From contig CANQWS010000006.1 of assembly GCA_947627615.1 (NCBI GenBank), forward strand, positions 29,271 to 93,270: 64,000 nucleotides of DNA, read 5' to 3'. The notes under the pieces are model-generated. The model saw only the letters and a list, made by a program, of their open reading frames with translations, searched no databases and was not told where the DNA came from. This document shows, one piece after another, positions 9,623 through 18,331 of the stretch (positions are counted from its first letter, which is position 1; every line of letters starts with the position of its first letter). The translations under genes were made by a program, and so were the position numbers. Source of the stretch: an uncultured Muribaculaceae bacterium. GTDB lineage: Bacteria > Bacteroidota > Bacteroidia > Bacteroidales > Muribaculaceae.

Positions 9623-10621
9623 ATTCTCGTCCCAGGTGATTTTCTTCATTCTGACCTGTGAATACTGCATTCTGTCACGCATGGTCTTGACCTGATAGAG
9701 CATGTAGGACTCGGCGGGATTGTCGGTGTGGATAACGGAAATGTTCGATGCTCCGAACAGTTCGCTGTCGGCGGCGGCGAGGAACTGTGGCTCGCTGACC
9801 TTGGTCCATGACCTGGGGTCGAGAAGATCGGACGATGTGCTCGCATAGAGCATTCCGAGGGAGTTATAGGTGGTCCAGATACCGCTCGCGGAGTAGGTGA
9901 CAATGACGTATTTGCCATCGGGCGAGAGGAATGCCTCGGGATTCTCGTTGACAAAGATGGGATAGGCCGAGCGGGAGCCGTCGGGGTTTATCCACTGGCG
10001 TTCCCATTCGTATTCGGGAGTGGAGAGCAGCACCCTCTGTGACTTGAGAGTCCAGGGATTTTCCATCTCGGCTATGAATATGCACTGGGTCTCGGTTTCC
10101 GTGCGGCGGCGCTGCCAGCCTGACCAGAGCATGTACTGGCGTCCGTTGACCGTTATGACTGACGGATGTATGCCGAAATTCCAGTCACTGTTGGTCAGAA
10201 CGGGTCCGCGGAGCTTCCACTGGCCCTCCATCGGGTTCTCCGAATCGTTCTCGAGCACGTAGATCTGGTGGTTGTCGGTGTTCTTGCCGTTGTCGGCCTC
10301 GAAATATATGAACCAGCGGTCATTGATTCTGTGGATTTCAGGCGACCAGAAATTATGCATGCTGTCCGTGCGCCAGATGATCTTGCGCTCGGCCTTGGCG
10401 ATGTCAGGCAGGGTAGGGGCGCTGTAGAGCACCACAATTCCGGGCTCGTCGAGCTGCATGGTATAATAATAGGTGCCATTGTGGCTCGCCACGCTTGGGT
10501 AAGCTCCTTTGGGGAACAGAGTGAGCGGCTGTTCGTCGGTATCGGATGCGGAACCCGGGCGGCCGCAGGCGGAGAAGATGGTGATAATGGCTGTAAGCAC
10601 CAGGAGTGATGAATGTCTCAT
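9596..10621 (-). CDS. GH43-like lipoprotein with altered catalytic residues
   Basis: I chose the ATG at 10621, which gives 341 aa and places a lipoprotein signal (Cys19 in IFSAC) at the N-terminus; a longer start at 10654 would bury it. The body is a five-blade GH43-type fold by motif: GAYPSV (where GH43 enzymes have an Asp, as in ADPSV), FWSPEIH with the likely acid Glu kept, and GIHPSVI where the family has an Asp. Two of the three canonical acids therefore appear replaced (Tyr and His). It could be a binding protein, an enzyme of a divergent subfamily, or inactive. A -7 element TAACTTTG lies at 10652-10659 on this strand. It is convergent with the HTCS gene. Confidence 0.75.
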   Translation of the reverse strand: MRHSSLLVLTAIITIFSACGRPGSASDTDEQPLTLFPKGAYPSVASHNGTYYYTMQLDEPGIVVLYSAPTLPDIAKAERKIIWRTDSMHNFWSPEIHRINDRWFIYFEADNGKNTDNHQIYVLENDSENPMEGQWKLRGPVLTNSDWNFGIHPSVITVNGRQYMLWSGWQRRRTETETQCIFIAEMENPWTLKSQRVLLSTPEYEWERQWINPDGSRSAYPIFVNENPEAFLSPDGKYVIVTYSASGIWTTYNSLGMLYASTSSDLLDPRSWTKVSEPQFLAAADSELFGASNISVIHTDNPAESYMLYQVKTMRDRMQYSQVRMKKITWDENSLPVFGAP

Positions 10622-10651
10622 AGGATGGTTTTTCGTGGTGTTGATGAGCTG

Positions 10652-10659
10652 CAAAGTTA
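10652..10659 (-). promoter_or_regulatory. Putative -7 element of the GH43-like lipoprotein gene
   Basis: On the minus strand the sequence reads TAACTTTG, 31 bp before the chosen ATG. The two-half-site operator of the other PUL promoters is not present at the matching distance. Confidence 0.45.
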
Positions 10660-10804
10660 GTAAATATCATTGAGAAATTCCATTATATGAAATAAAATAG
10701 TGAGTCACAAAAAAACGGCACGTGATGTTCCCCCGCCGGTCAGGACCGCTCCCGGACGCTCCGAAAGGCCAATTCACGACCGTAATTCACTAATTTTTTG
10801 ATGC

Positions 10805-10870
10805 TGAATAGATATTTCACATATTTGAACGAATATTGTTGTTGGATTAACTTTATTTTTAATTCCTTTG
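10805..10870 (+). promoter_or_regulatory. Operator E plus -7 element of the SusCD operon
   Basis: Half-sites TGAATAGATA (10805) and TGAACGAATA (10826) are 21 bp apart. The -7-like element TTCCTTTG begins at 10863, 37 bp after the second half-site start. A TTG at 10842-10844 lies 18 bp before it, as a -33 element would. It precedes the 842-aa gene by 80 bp and probably drives 10951-26164. The remaining part of the gap 10660-10804 shows no gene. Confidence 0.6.
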
Positions 10871-10950
10871 CTTCGGATTTCAGTCCGGTTTCAGAGGGAC
10901 TGTGGTCCGTAACCGTAAAAATCTAACCTTACAATACATCAAAGTAACAA

Positions 10951-13479
10951 ATGAAAAAAGCATTGCAGACAGCCCTGATTCTTTGCGCGGCATCGACCCT
11001 GACTGGTGTCGCTCAGACTCCGGACCTATTCAATCCTTACAAGACAACCGATCTGAGATTGCCGTCGGTTCCGCTGATCACCTCCGACCCCTATTTCTCG
11101 ATCTGGTCGCCGTTCGACCGTCTGACCGACGGCTCGCCCCGCCACTGGACCGATGAGGAAAAGCCGCTGGAAGGCATAGTCCGCGTCGACGGAAAGAACT
11201 ACCGTTTCATGGGTGTGAAGAACACCGTGTTCGAGACCGTGGTGCCCATGGCCGACGAATGCGCCTGGGAAGCAGCCATGACCCGCGAGACTCCCGCCAA
11301 GGGCTGGGAGAAACCCGGTTTCGACGATTCGAAATGGAAACGCGCCAAAGCCGCCTTCGGCTCGCCCAACCTGAGCAACGTGCGCACTCCGTGGGACCAG
11401 CAGCACAGCGACCTCTATGTGCGCCGCACCGTTGACCTGACACCGGAAGATATTGCCGGCGACCTGTTCATGGTCTACTCGCATGACGATGTGTTCACCC
11501 TCTTCGTCAACGGCGCCATCGTGGCCAAGACTCCCGAGACATGGAAGGAAGGCGTGAAGCTCCAGTTCACCGACGACATGAAGAAGCTTCTCCGTCCGGG
11601 CAAGAACGTGATAGCCGCACACTGCCACAACACAACCGGCGGCGCCTACACCGACTTCGGTATCTACCGCAACACAAGCGTGGACGACGGCACCACAATG
11701 ACCGCCTCGCAGAAGAGCGTCACCGTGATGCCCACTTCCACATATTATACTTTCGAGGCCGGTCCGGTGGAACTCGACGTGGTGTTCACCGCTCCCGCGC
11801 TCATAGACAACTATGACCTGCTCTCTTCGCCGGTCAACTACATCTCCTATCAGGTGCGCTCTACCGACGGCCGCGAGCATGACGTTCAGCTCCTGCTCAC
11901 CGCTTCGCCCCAGATAGCCCAGAACAAGACCAGCCAGCCCACCCGCTCCACAGTGGAAAACCACGGCGGCGTGAAATATCTCAAGACCGGTACCATCGAG
12001 CAGCCCATCCTCGCCAAGACTGGTGACCACATCTGCATTGACTGGGGCTATCTCTACCTGCCGGCCATCAACGGCCAGGTGAGCCTCAACAGCGACGAGG
12101 CCATAAAGACCGCGTTCCTCAAGACCGGCAAGCTCCCCGAGAGCAAGCAGGAGGTAATGGCCTATGCCGCCAATGACCGCCCCATCCTGGCCTACGTGCA
12201 TGATTTCGGCAAAACCGCTCAGGGCGCAAGCTTCGCGCTGATAGGCTACGACGAAATCTACGACATGCAGTACATGCACAAGAACTACAAAGGCTACTGG
12301 GCCCACAACGGAAACGTGTCGATCTTCGACATGTTCAACACCATGGCCAACTCCTATACCTCCATCATGAACCGCTGCCGCGAGCTTGACAAGCGCATCT
12401 ACGACGACGGTTTCAACGCCGGAGGCAAGAAATATGCCGAAATCCTCTCAGGCAGCTACCGTCACGTGATTGCCGCCCACAAGCTCTTCCGCGACGAGAA
12501 CGGCACCCTGCTGTTCTTCTCCAAGGAAAACGACTCCAACGGCTGCGTCAACACCGTTGACCTCACCTATCCCGAAGCTCCCCTCTTCCTCATCTACAAC
12601 CCCGAGCTTCAGAAGGCCATGATGACCTCAATCCTCGACTACAGCAAGACAGGCCGCTGGACAAAACCGTTCGCAGCCCATGACCTCGGCCAGTATCCCC
12701 GCGCCAACGGTCAGGTCTACGGCGGTGACATGCCTCTCGAAGAGGCCGGAAACATGCTGACGCTTATAGCCATGTGCTGCAAGATCGACGGCAACGTGAA
12801 CTATGCCCTTCCTTACTGGGACATCCTGAAGACCTGGACCGATTATCTCGTTGAGAACGGTCAGGACCCCGCCAACCAGCTCTGCACCGATGACTTCGCC
12901 GGTCACTGGGCCCACAACGCCAACCTCTCCATCAAGGCTATCATGGGCGTTGCCGGATTCGCCGAAATGGCAAAGATGAAAGGCGACGTGGCTGACTATG
13001 ACAAGTACATGGGCAAGGCCAAGGAAATGGCCGTTGTCTGGGAAGAGACAGCCCGCGAAGGCAACAAGAACGATATCCACTACCGTCTGGCATTCGACCG
13101 CGAGAACACCTGGAGCCAGAAGTACAACATGATCTGGGACAAACTCTGGGACATCAATATCTTCCCCAACAACGCCATGCAGCGTGAAATCAGCTACTAC
13201 CTGAAGAAACAGAACGAATTCGGCCTTCCCCTTGACAGCCGCAAGGACTACACCAAGAGTGACTGGGTGATGTGGACCGCCGGTATGGCTCCCGACAAGA
13301 AGACATTCGCCAAGTTCGTGGATCCGCTGTATGACTACATCCACCGCACCGAGACCCGCGTGCCCATCAGTGACTGGTATGACACCGTCACCGGCCGCAA
13401 GACCGGCTTCATGGCCCGCTCGGTTATCGGCGGCCACTGGATGGGTGTGCTCGTTGACCGTATGAACGGACTCAAATAA
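10951..13479 (+). CDS. GtaA-like (DUF5127/DUF4965/DUF1793) secreted protein with inserted jelly-roll domain
   Basis: The 842-aa product has a signal peptide (1-21). After a conserved start (LRLPSVPLITSDPYFSIWSP) there is an inserted galactose-binding-like jelly roll (about 107-240, containing LYVRRTVDL, HDDVFTLFVNG and AAHCHNTTGG). The rest follows the glutaminase-A-like order DUF5127, DUF4965, DUF1793, with conserved AAHDLGQYPRANGQ and CTDDFAGHWAHNANLS segments. Fungal GtaA is described as a glutaminase, but in Bacteroidetes the family sits in PULs and its substrate is unclear. It is the first gene of the SusCD operon and a paralogue of the N-terminal half of the 1501-aa protein at 30813. 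Confidence 0.85.
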   Translation: MKKALQTALILCAASTLTGVAQTPDLFNPYKTTDLRLPSVPLITSDPYFSIWSPFDRLTDGSPRHWTDEEKPLEGIVRVDGKNYRFMGVKNTVFETVVPMADECAWEAAMTRETPAKGWEKPGFDDSKWKRAKAAFGSPNLSNVRTPWDQQHSDLYVRRTVDLTPEDIAGDLFMVYSHDDVFTLFVNGAIVAKTPETWKEGVKLQFTDDMKKLLRPGKNVIAAHCHNTTGGAYTDFGIYRNTSVDDGTTMTASQKSVTVMPTSTYYTFEAGPVELDVVFTAPALIDNYDLLSSPVNYISYQVRSTDGREHDVQLLLTASPQIAQNKTSQPTRSTVENHGGVKYLKTGTIEQPILAKTGDHICIDWGYLYLPAINGQVSLNSDEAIKTAFLKTGKLPESKQEVMAYAANDRPILAYVHDFGKTAQGASFALIGYDEIYDMQYMHKNYKGYWAHNGNVSIFDMFNTMANSYTSIMNRCRELDKRIYDDGFNAGGKKYAEILSGSYRHVIAAHKLFRDENGTLLFFSKENDSNGCVNTVDLTYPEAPLFLIYNPELQKAMMTSILDYSKTGRWTKPFAAHDLGQYPRANGQVYGGDMPLEEAGNMLTLIAMCCKIDGNVNYALPYWDILKTWTDYLVENGQDPANQLCTDDFAGHWAHNANLSIKAIMGVAGFAEMAKMKGDVADYDKYMGKAKEMAVVWEETAREGNKNDIHYRLAFDRENTWSQKYNMIWDKLWDINIFPNNAMQREISYYLKKQNEFGLPLDSRKDYTKSDWVMWTAGMAPDKKTFAKFVDPLYDYIHRTETRVPISDWYDTVTGRKTGFMARSVIGGHWMGVLVDRMNGLK

Positions 13480-13590
13480 CAGAAATCATCAAATCCCCGC
13501 GGGGGAGGGCCGCCGGGCCTTCCTCCGCTCAAAACGGTAAAAATATCAACAATCTTACCAATCTAATAATAACCATTATCACAACTCTCA

Positions 13591-15144
13591 ATGAAACTGC
13601 TTAACCTTAACAAAAGAATCGGGAAAATGTGGCTTGGAGTCATGATGACTCTTCTCTGCGGATTCGCCGTGTCATGCAGTGACGACGAGACCGACAGCAG
13701 CGCCAGCGTGCCGTTTGATCCGTCAAAGCCAGTGGTAATCTCCGGCTTCACCCCTGAAAGCGGCGGTTATCAGGAACAGATCATAGTGAAAGGTCAGAAC
13801 TTCGGTAATGACAAATCACGCGTGACCCTCACCATCGGCGGCAAGAAGGCCGTTCTGGTCAATGTGCATTCCGACAAACTCTACGGTATTGTGCCCGCAC
13901 AGGCATTCTCCGGCGAGGTGTGCATAACGATAACCGATGACAATGGCCGTGAATACACAGCCACAGCCGAAAAGAAATTCGGCTATGAGGCCCAGACCGT
14001 GGTCGGAACCCTCTGCGGTTATCAGAACGACAACGACAGCCAGGGCGAACGCTGGGGCTCGTTCGATATTTGCAGCGGCTTCAACAGCGAAGGCTGCATG
14101 GCGTTCGACCCCCTCTATCCCAACCGTCTCTACATCTGCTACGACGGCGCCCAGAAGATAGCAATGCTTGACCTTGAAAAACGTGAAAGCACGCTGCTCA
14201 TGTCGGCCAACAAGTTCGGTAACCGCCGTCTGCGTAACATCGATTTCGCCGAAAACGGCAAGTACATGCTCGTGTCGACCGACCGCGATGACAACGGCCA
14301 GAAATCGACCAGCGTGTGGATCGTTACCCGCAGCTCCGACGGCACTTTCAGCGACCGTTCGTCGACACAGCCTCTCGTGGCCTACAAGCAGTGCAACGGT
14401 GTTGCCGTGCATCCCGTCAACGGCGAGGTCTACTTCAACAGCTATGAGAACGGCCAGCTCTTCCGCATGGAGCTCGAAGACTACTTCAACGCCCTCGTTC
14501 CCGACCCCGAGACCGGCGAGGCCAAAGGCTGGACAGGTTATCTCGATGACGGAGCTTTCTCTGAAATCTTCAAGATTCAGGACCCCTCCTACGAATTCCA
14601 GCTCACCATCCATCCCTCAGGAAACTATGCCTATATCACGGTTATCAACCGCGACTATATCCTCCGCACAGACTATAACTGGAGCAAGAAAGAATTCACC
14701 ACACCTTACGTGGTGGTAGGCTCCAACGGCTCTCCCGGCTGGGTTGACGCAGTGGGCACCAACGCCCGCGTTCACCGTCCGTATCAGGGTGTGTTCGTGA
14801 AGAACCCTCAGTATGTGGCCGAAGGTCGCGATGACGTCTATGATTATTACTTCTCCGACTGCCTCAACTTCTGCGTGCGTTACATCACGCCCGAAGGTCT
14901 GGTCCGCACCTACGCCGGCCGCGCCCCCTCAACCAACGGTAACATCTGGGGTACAGAGGACGGCGGTCTGCGCACCGCTGCCCGCTTCCGCGACGTAACC
15001 GGTATTGCCTACGACGAGAAGACCAACATGTTCTATGTCCTTGACCACAACAACCGCCGCGTGCGCACCATCGGTAAGGAATCGGAACAGACAGGTCCGT
15101 CGGTACCCGTGGATCCCGAAGAACCCGAAGCGCCGGAAGAATAA
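13591..15144 (+). CDS. IPT/TIG-domain lipoprotein with beta-propeller
   Basis: The 517-aa product has a lipoprotein signal ending in AVSCSDDE (Cys near residue 29), an IPT/TIG domain (about 48-130, ISGFTPESGG and IIVKGQNFG) and an NHL/SMP-30-like propeller (about 140-500) ending in an acidic Pro/Glu tail. IPT/TIG-NHL lipoproteins are common next to susC genes; a surface glycan-binding role is inferred. It lies between the GtaA-like gene and susC in the same orientation, with a 55-bp gap to susC. The 111-bp gap before it has a GC-rich hairpin (13495-13535) without a T-run, perhaps a processing or attenuation site. Confidence 0.85.
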   Translation: MKLLNLNKRIGKMWLGVMMTLLCGFAVSCSDDETDSSASVPFDPSKPVVISGFTPESGGYQEQIIVKGQNFGNDKSRVTLTIGGKKAVLVNVHSDKLYGIVPAQAFSGEVCITITDDNGREYTATAEKKFGYEAQTVVGTLCGYQNDNDSQGERWGSFDICSGFNSEGCMAFDPLYPNRLYICYDGAQKIAMLDLEKRESTLLMSANKFGNRRLRNIDFAENGKYMLVSTDRDDNGQKSTSVWIVTRSSDGTFSDRSSTQPLVAYKQCNGVAVHPVNGEVYFNSYENGQLFRMELEDYFNALVPDPETGEAKGWTGYLDDGAFSEIFKIQDPSYEFQLTIHPSGNYAYITVINRDYILRTDYNWSKKEFTTPYVVVGSNGSPGWVDAVGTNARVHRPYQGVFVKNPQYVAEGRDDVYDYYFSDCLNFCVRYITPEGLVRTYAGRAPSTNGNIWGTEDGGLRTAARFRDVTGIAYDEKTNMFYVLDHNNRRVRTIGKESEQTGPSVPVDPEEPEAPEE

Positions 15145-15199
15145 CAGAGATCAAGAGTATTAATCCGAGCCTCAAAGCTTAATAAACCATTAAACTCAC

Positions 15200-18100
15200 A
15201 TGAAACAACGATTATTCATGCTTTTTGCGGCCCTGCTGTTCGTCTCCGGGCTTGCAATGGCAAAAACAATACATGGTCTTGTGCTTGATGCAAGCGACGA
15301 CGAGCCCCTGATCGGCGCGTCCGTAATGATCAAGAACAGCAAGACAGGCGTGACCACCGACCTTGACGGTAAGTTCACCATCGAAGTTCCGGCCAACGCC
15401 AAGACTCTCGTGATATCCTACGTGGGTATGAAAACCCAGGAAGTGTCCGTCAGCTCCATCAAGGACGGCGAACTGACCGTGAAACTCACCTCCAACGCCA
15501 ATCTTGAAGAAATTGTGGTGACCGGTATGGGTGCCAGAAAGAAAATAACCCTTACGGGTGCCGTGACCAACGTGGATATGGGCGACCTGAAACACTACAG
15601 TACCTCCAACCTCTCCAACGCTCTTGCAGGTAACGTGCCCGGTGTGATTGCCATGCAGACCTCCGGCCAGCCCGGTAAGAACCGTTCGGAATTCTGGATC
15701 CGCGGTATCTCCACATTCGGTGCCGGCGCATCGGCCTATATCCTTGTCGACGGTTTTGAACGCGAAAGCATCGACGACCTCAACATTGAGGACATCGCCA
15801 CATTCACTGTGCTCAAGGATGCCTCCGCAACCGCCATCTACGGTTCGAAGGGCGCCAACGGCGTTATCCTCATCACCACCAAACACGGTCAGCAGGGTAA
15901 AATCAAAATCAACGCCAAATTCGAGGCTTCCTACAACTCCCGCACCAAGACTCCCGAATTCGTGGACGGTCTGACCTACGCGTCGCTTCTCAACGAGGCC
16001 AACGTGACCCGCAGCCGCGGCGTGTACTTCACTCCCACCGAACTCGAACTCTTCGGCAACGGTCTTGACCCCGACCTCTATCCCAATGTGGACTGGAAAG
16101 ACCTCATCCTGAAGGACGGCGCCATGAGCTACCGCGCCAACCTCAATCTCAGCGGCGGCGGCTCCACAGCGCGCTACTACGCATCTATCTCCTACGTTGA
16201 CGACGGCGGTATGTACAAGACCGACAAGACTCTGCGCGACCGCTACAACACCAACGCCAACTATCACCGCTGGAACTACCGCGTGAACCTCGACATCGAC
16301 ATCACCAAGACCACTCTTCTCCGCATCGGTACCGCCGGCGACCTCTCTCTGCGCAACGCTCCCGGCCAGGGCGACAACGACACCTGGAACTCTCTGTTCG
16401 GCTACAACGCCATCCTGACTCCTATCCTCTACAGCAACGGTTACGTGCCCATGGTCAACATGAACCGTGACGAACTCCGTACCAACCCCTGGGTCATGAC
16501 AACCCAGACCGGTTACAAGCAGGAATGGAACAACAACCTGCAGAACAACGTTTCGCTCGAACAGGACCTCGGTTTCATCACTCCCGGTCTCCGCTTCGTG
16601 GGCCGTTTCGGATATGACACCTACAACTACAACTACATCAACCATATCCAGAGCCCCGACCGCTGGTACTGCAACGGCCGTAACAACGATACAGGCGAGC
16701 TCATCTTCGACAAAATCAGGGACAAGATTGACATGCACCAGGAATCAGGCAACGACGGTTCGCGCCGCACGTTCCTTGACCTGCTCATGAGCTGGAACCG
16801 CGAATTCAAGGGCGGTCACAATGCCGGCGCCACCGTCAAGTACACCTACGACTCCAGCATTGCCACCCAGAACATCGGTACCGACATCAAGAACTCCATA
16901 GCCCGCAAGAACGTGGCTCTGGCCGGTCAGGTCACCTATAACTACAAGTACCGTTACTTCCTTGACTGGAACTTCGGTTACAACGGTTCCGAAAACTTCG
17001 CCAAGGGACACCGCTTCGGTTTCTTCCCCGCATTCTCAGTGGCATGGAACATTGCCGGCGAGAAATTCATGGAGAACACACGCGGAATCCTTGACCAGCT
17101 CAAGATACGCTACTCATGGGGTAAGGTGGGTAACGACAGGATGAACACCCGTTTCCCCTATCTCTACACCCTTGACTATTCGGACGACAACGTCTACAAC
17201 TTCGGTACCCTCAACGAGCCCACCCGCGGCGAATACCAGCACGGTATGCACTACACCAGCCTCGCTTCGCGCAACGTGACCTGGGAGGTAGCCAAGAAAC
17301 AGGACGTAGGTATTGACCTGGGTCTGTTCAACAACACTTTCACCCTCACCGCCGACTATTTCCACGAGAAACGTACGGGTATCTACATGCTGCGTAACTT
17401 CCTTCCCGGTTCGCTCGGACTGGAACAGGCTCCCTGGGCCAACGTGGGTTCCGTCAAGCAGACGGGTGTTGACGGTCACTTCGCCTACATAAACCGTTTC
17501 GGCGAGTTCAACGTGACCCTGCGCGGTAACATGACCTACAGCAAGAACACCATTCTTGACTATGACGTGGAAAACAACGTCTATCCCTATCAGTATCAGA
17601 CAGGCTACCGCATCAATCAGGTGCGCGGTCTCATTGCCGAAGGCCTTTTCGCCGATTATGATGACATCCGCAACTCTCCCAAGCAGATGTTCGGCGAGGT
17701 GCAGCCCGGCGATATCAAGTACAAGGACGTGAACGGCGACGGTATCGTTGACGGTAACGACGAAGTTGCCATCGGTGCCACCGCCACACCTAACCTCACC
17801 TACGGTATCGGTGCTTCGGTACAGTGGCGTGATTTCGATTTCAACCTCCACTTTCAGGGCAGCGGCAAATCAACCGTGATGATCAACGGCAAGACCGTCT
17901 GGGCATTCTCTCAGGACCGTTACGGCCAGATTCTCTCTGATCTCGTGGACGGCCGTTATGTCGATGCCGAGACCGCTACCCAACTCGGTATCCCCGCCAA
18001 CGAGAACCCCAACGCCTCCTATCCCCGTCTGGTTTATCTGCAGGGCAACGCTCCCCACAACAACTACCGCAACTCCAGCTACTGGATGCGTGACTGCAGC

Positions 18101-18313
18101 TACTTCCGTCTGAAGAACCTCGAGTTTGGCTACAACCTGCCCAAGCATCTTCTTGAGGCCATCCACTTCGAGAACTGCCGCTTCTATATCCAGGGCACCA
18201 ACCTCATCACATGGACCGATTTCAAACTCTGGGATCCTGAAATGGGAAGCTCCAACGGAGAGGCCTACCCTCTTACCAAATCAGTGACTGTAGGTCTTCA
18301 AATCAACATCTAA
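15200..18313 (+). CDS. SusC-like TonB-dependent outer-membrane glycan transporter
   Basis: The 1037-aa product has a signal peptide (1-21), a CarboxypepD_reg-like domain (about 23-95), a TonB-box/plug region beginning LEEIVVTGMGARKK (about 97-110), the SusC-family plug motifs ISTFGAGASAYILVDGF and GANGVILITTKHG, and a long beta-barrel ending in an aromatic/hydrophobic C-terminus (VGLQINI). It imports oligosaccharides with energy from TonB/ExbBD and pairs with the SusD-like lipoprotein encoded 18 bp downstream. Length is normal for the family. Confidence 0.97.
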   Translation: MKQRLFMLFAALLFVSGLAMAKTIHGLVLDASDDEPLIGASVMIKNSKTGVTTDLDGKFTIEVPANAKTLVISYVGMKTQEVSVSSIKDGELTVKLTSNANLEEIVVTGMGARKKITLTGAVTNVDMGDLKHYSTSNLSNALAGNVPGVIAMQTSGQPGKNRSEFWIRGISTFGAGASAYILVDGFERESIDDLNIEDIATFTVLKDASATAIYGSKGANGVILITTKHGQQGKIKINAKFEASYNSRTKTPEFVDGLTYASLLNEANVTRSRGVYFTPTELELFGNGLDPDLYPNVDWKDLILKDGAMSYRANLNLSGGGSTARYYASISYVDDGGMYKTDKTLRDRYNTNANYHRWNYRVNLDIDITKTTLLRIGTAGDLSLRNAPGQGDNDTWNSLFGYNAILTPILYSNGYVPMVNMNRDELRTNPWVMTTQTGYKQEWNNNLQNNVSLEQDLGFITPGLRFVGRFGYDTYNYNYINHIQSPDRWYCNGRNNDTGELIFDKIRDKIDMHQESGNDGSRRTFLDLLMSWNREFKGGHNAGATVKYTYDSSIATQNIGTDIKNSIARKNVALAGQVTYNYKYRYFLDWNFGYNGSENFAKGHRFGFFPAFSVAWNIAGEKFMENTRGILDQLKIRYSWGKVGNDRMNTRFPYLYTLDYSDDNVYNFGTLNEPTRGEYQHGMHYTSLASRNVTWEVAKKQDVGIDLGLFNNTFTLTADYFHEKRTGIYMLRNFLPGSLGLEQAPWANVGSVKQTGVDGHFAYINRFGEFNVTLRGNMTYSKNTILDYDVENNVYPYQYQTGYRINQVRGLIAEGLFADYDDIRNSPKQMFGEVQPGDIKYKDVNGDGIVDGNDEVAIGATATPNLTYGIGASVQWRDFDFNLHFQGSGKSTVMINGKTVWAFSQDRYGQILSDLVDGRYVDAETATQLGIPANENPNASYPRLVYLQGNAPHNNYRNSSYWMRDCSYFRLKNLEFGYNLPKHLLEAIHFENCRFYIQGTNLITWTDFKLWDPEMGSSNGEAYPLTKSVTVGLQINI

Positions 18314-18331
18314 TCTTTACTGATACCCATC

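Noticed and set aside
11026..12306. 426-aa open frame antisense to the GtaA-like gene
   Set aside because: Shadow of a conserved gene on the other strand, with low-complexity composition and no recognisable motif.
15212..16738. 508-aa open frame antisense to susC
   Set aside because: It lies fully opposite a certain SusC gene, is rich in Val/His/Gly as expected for a codon-bias shadow, and shows no domain.
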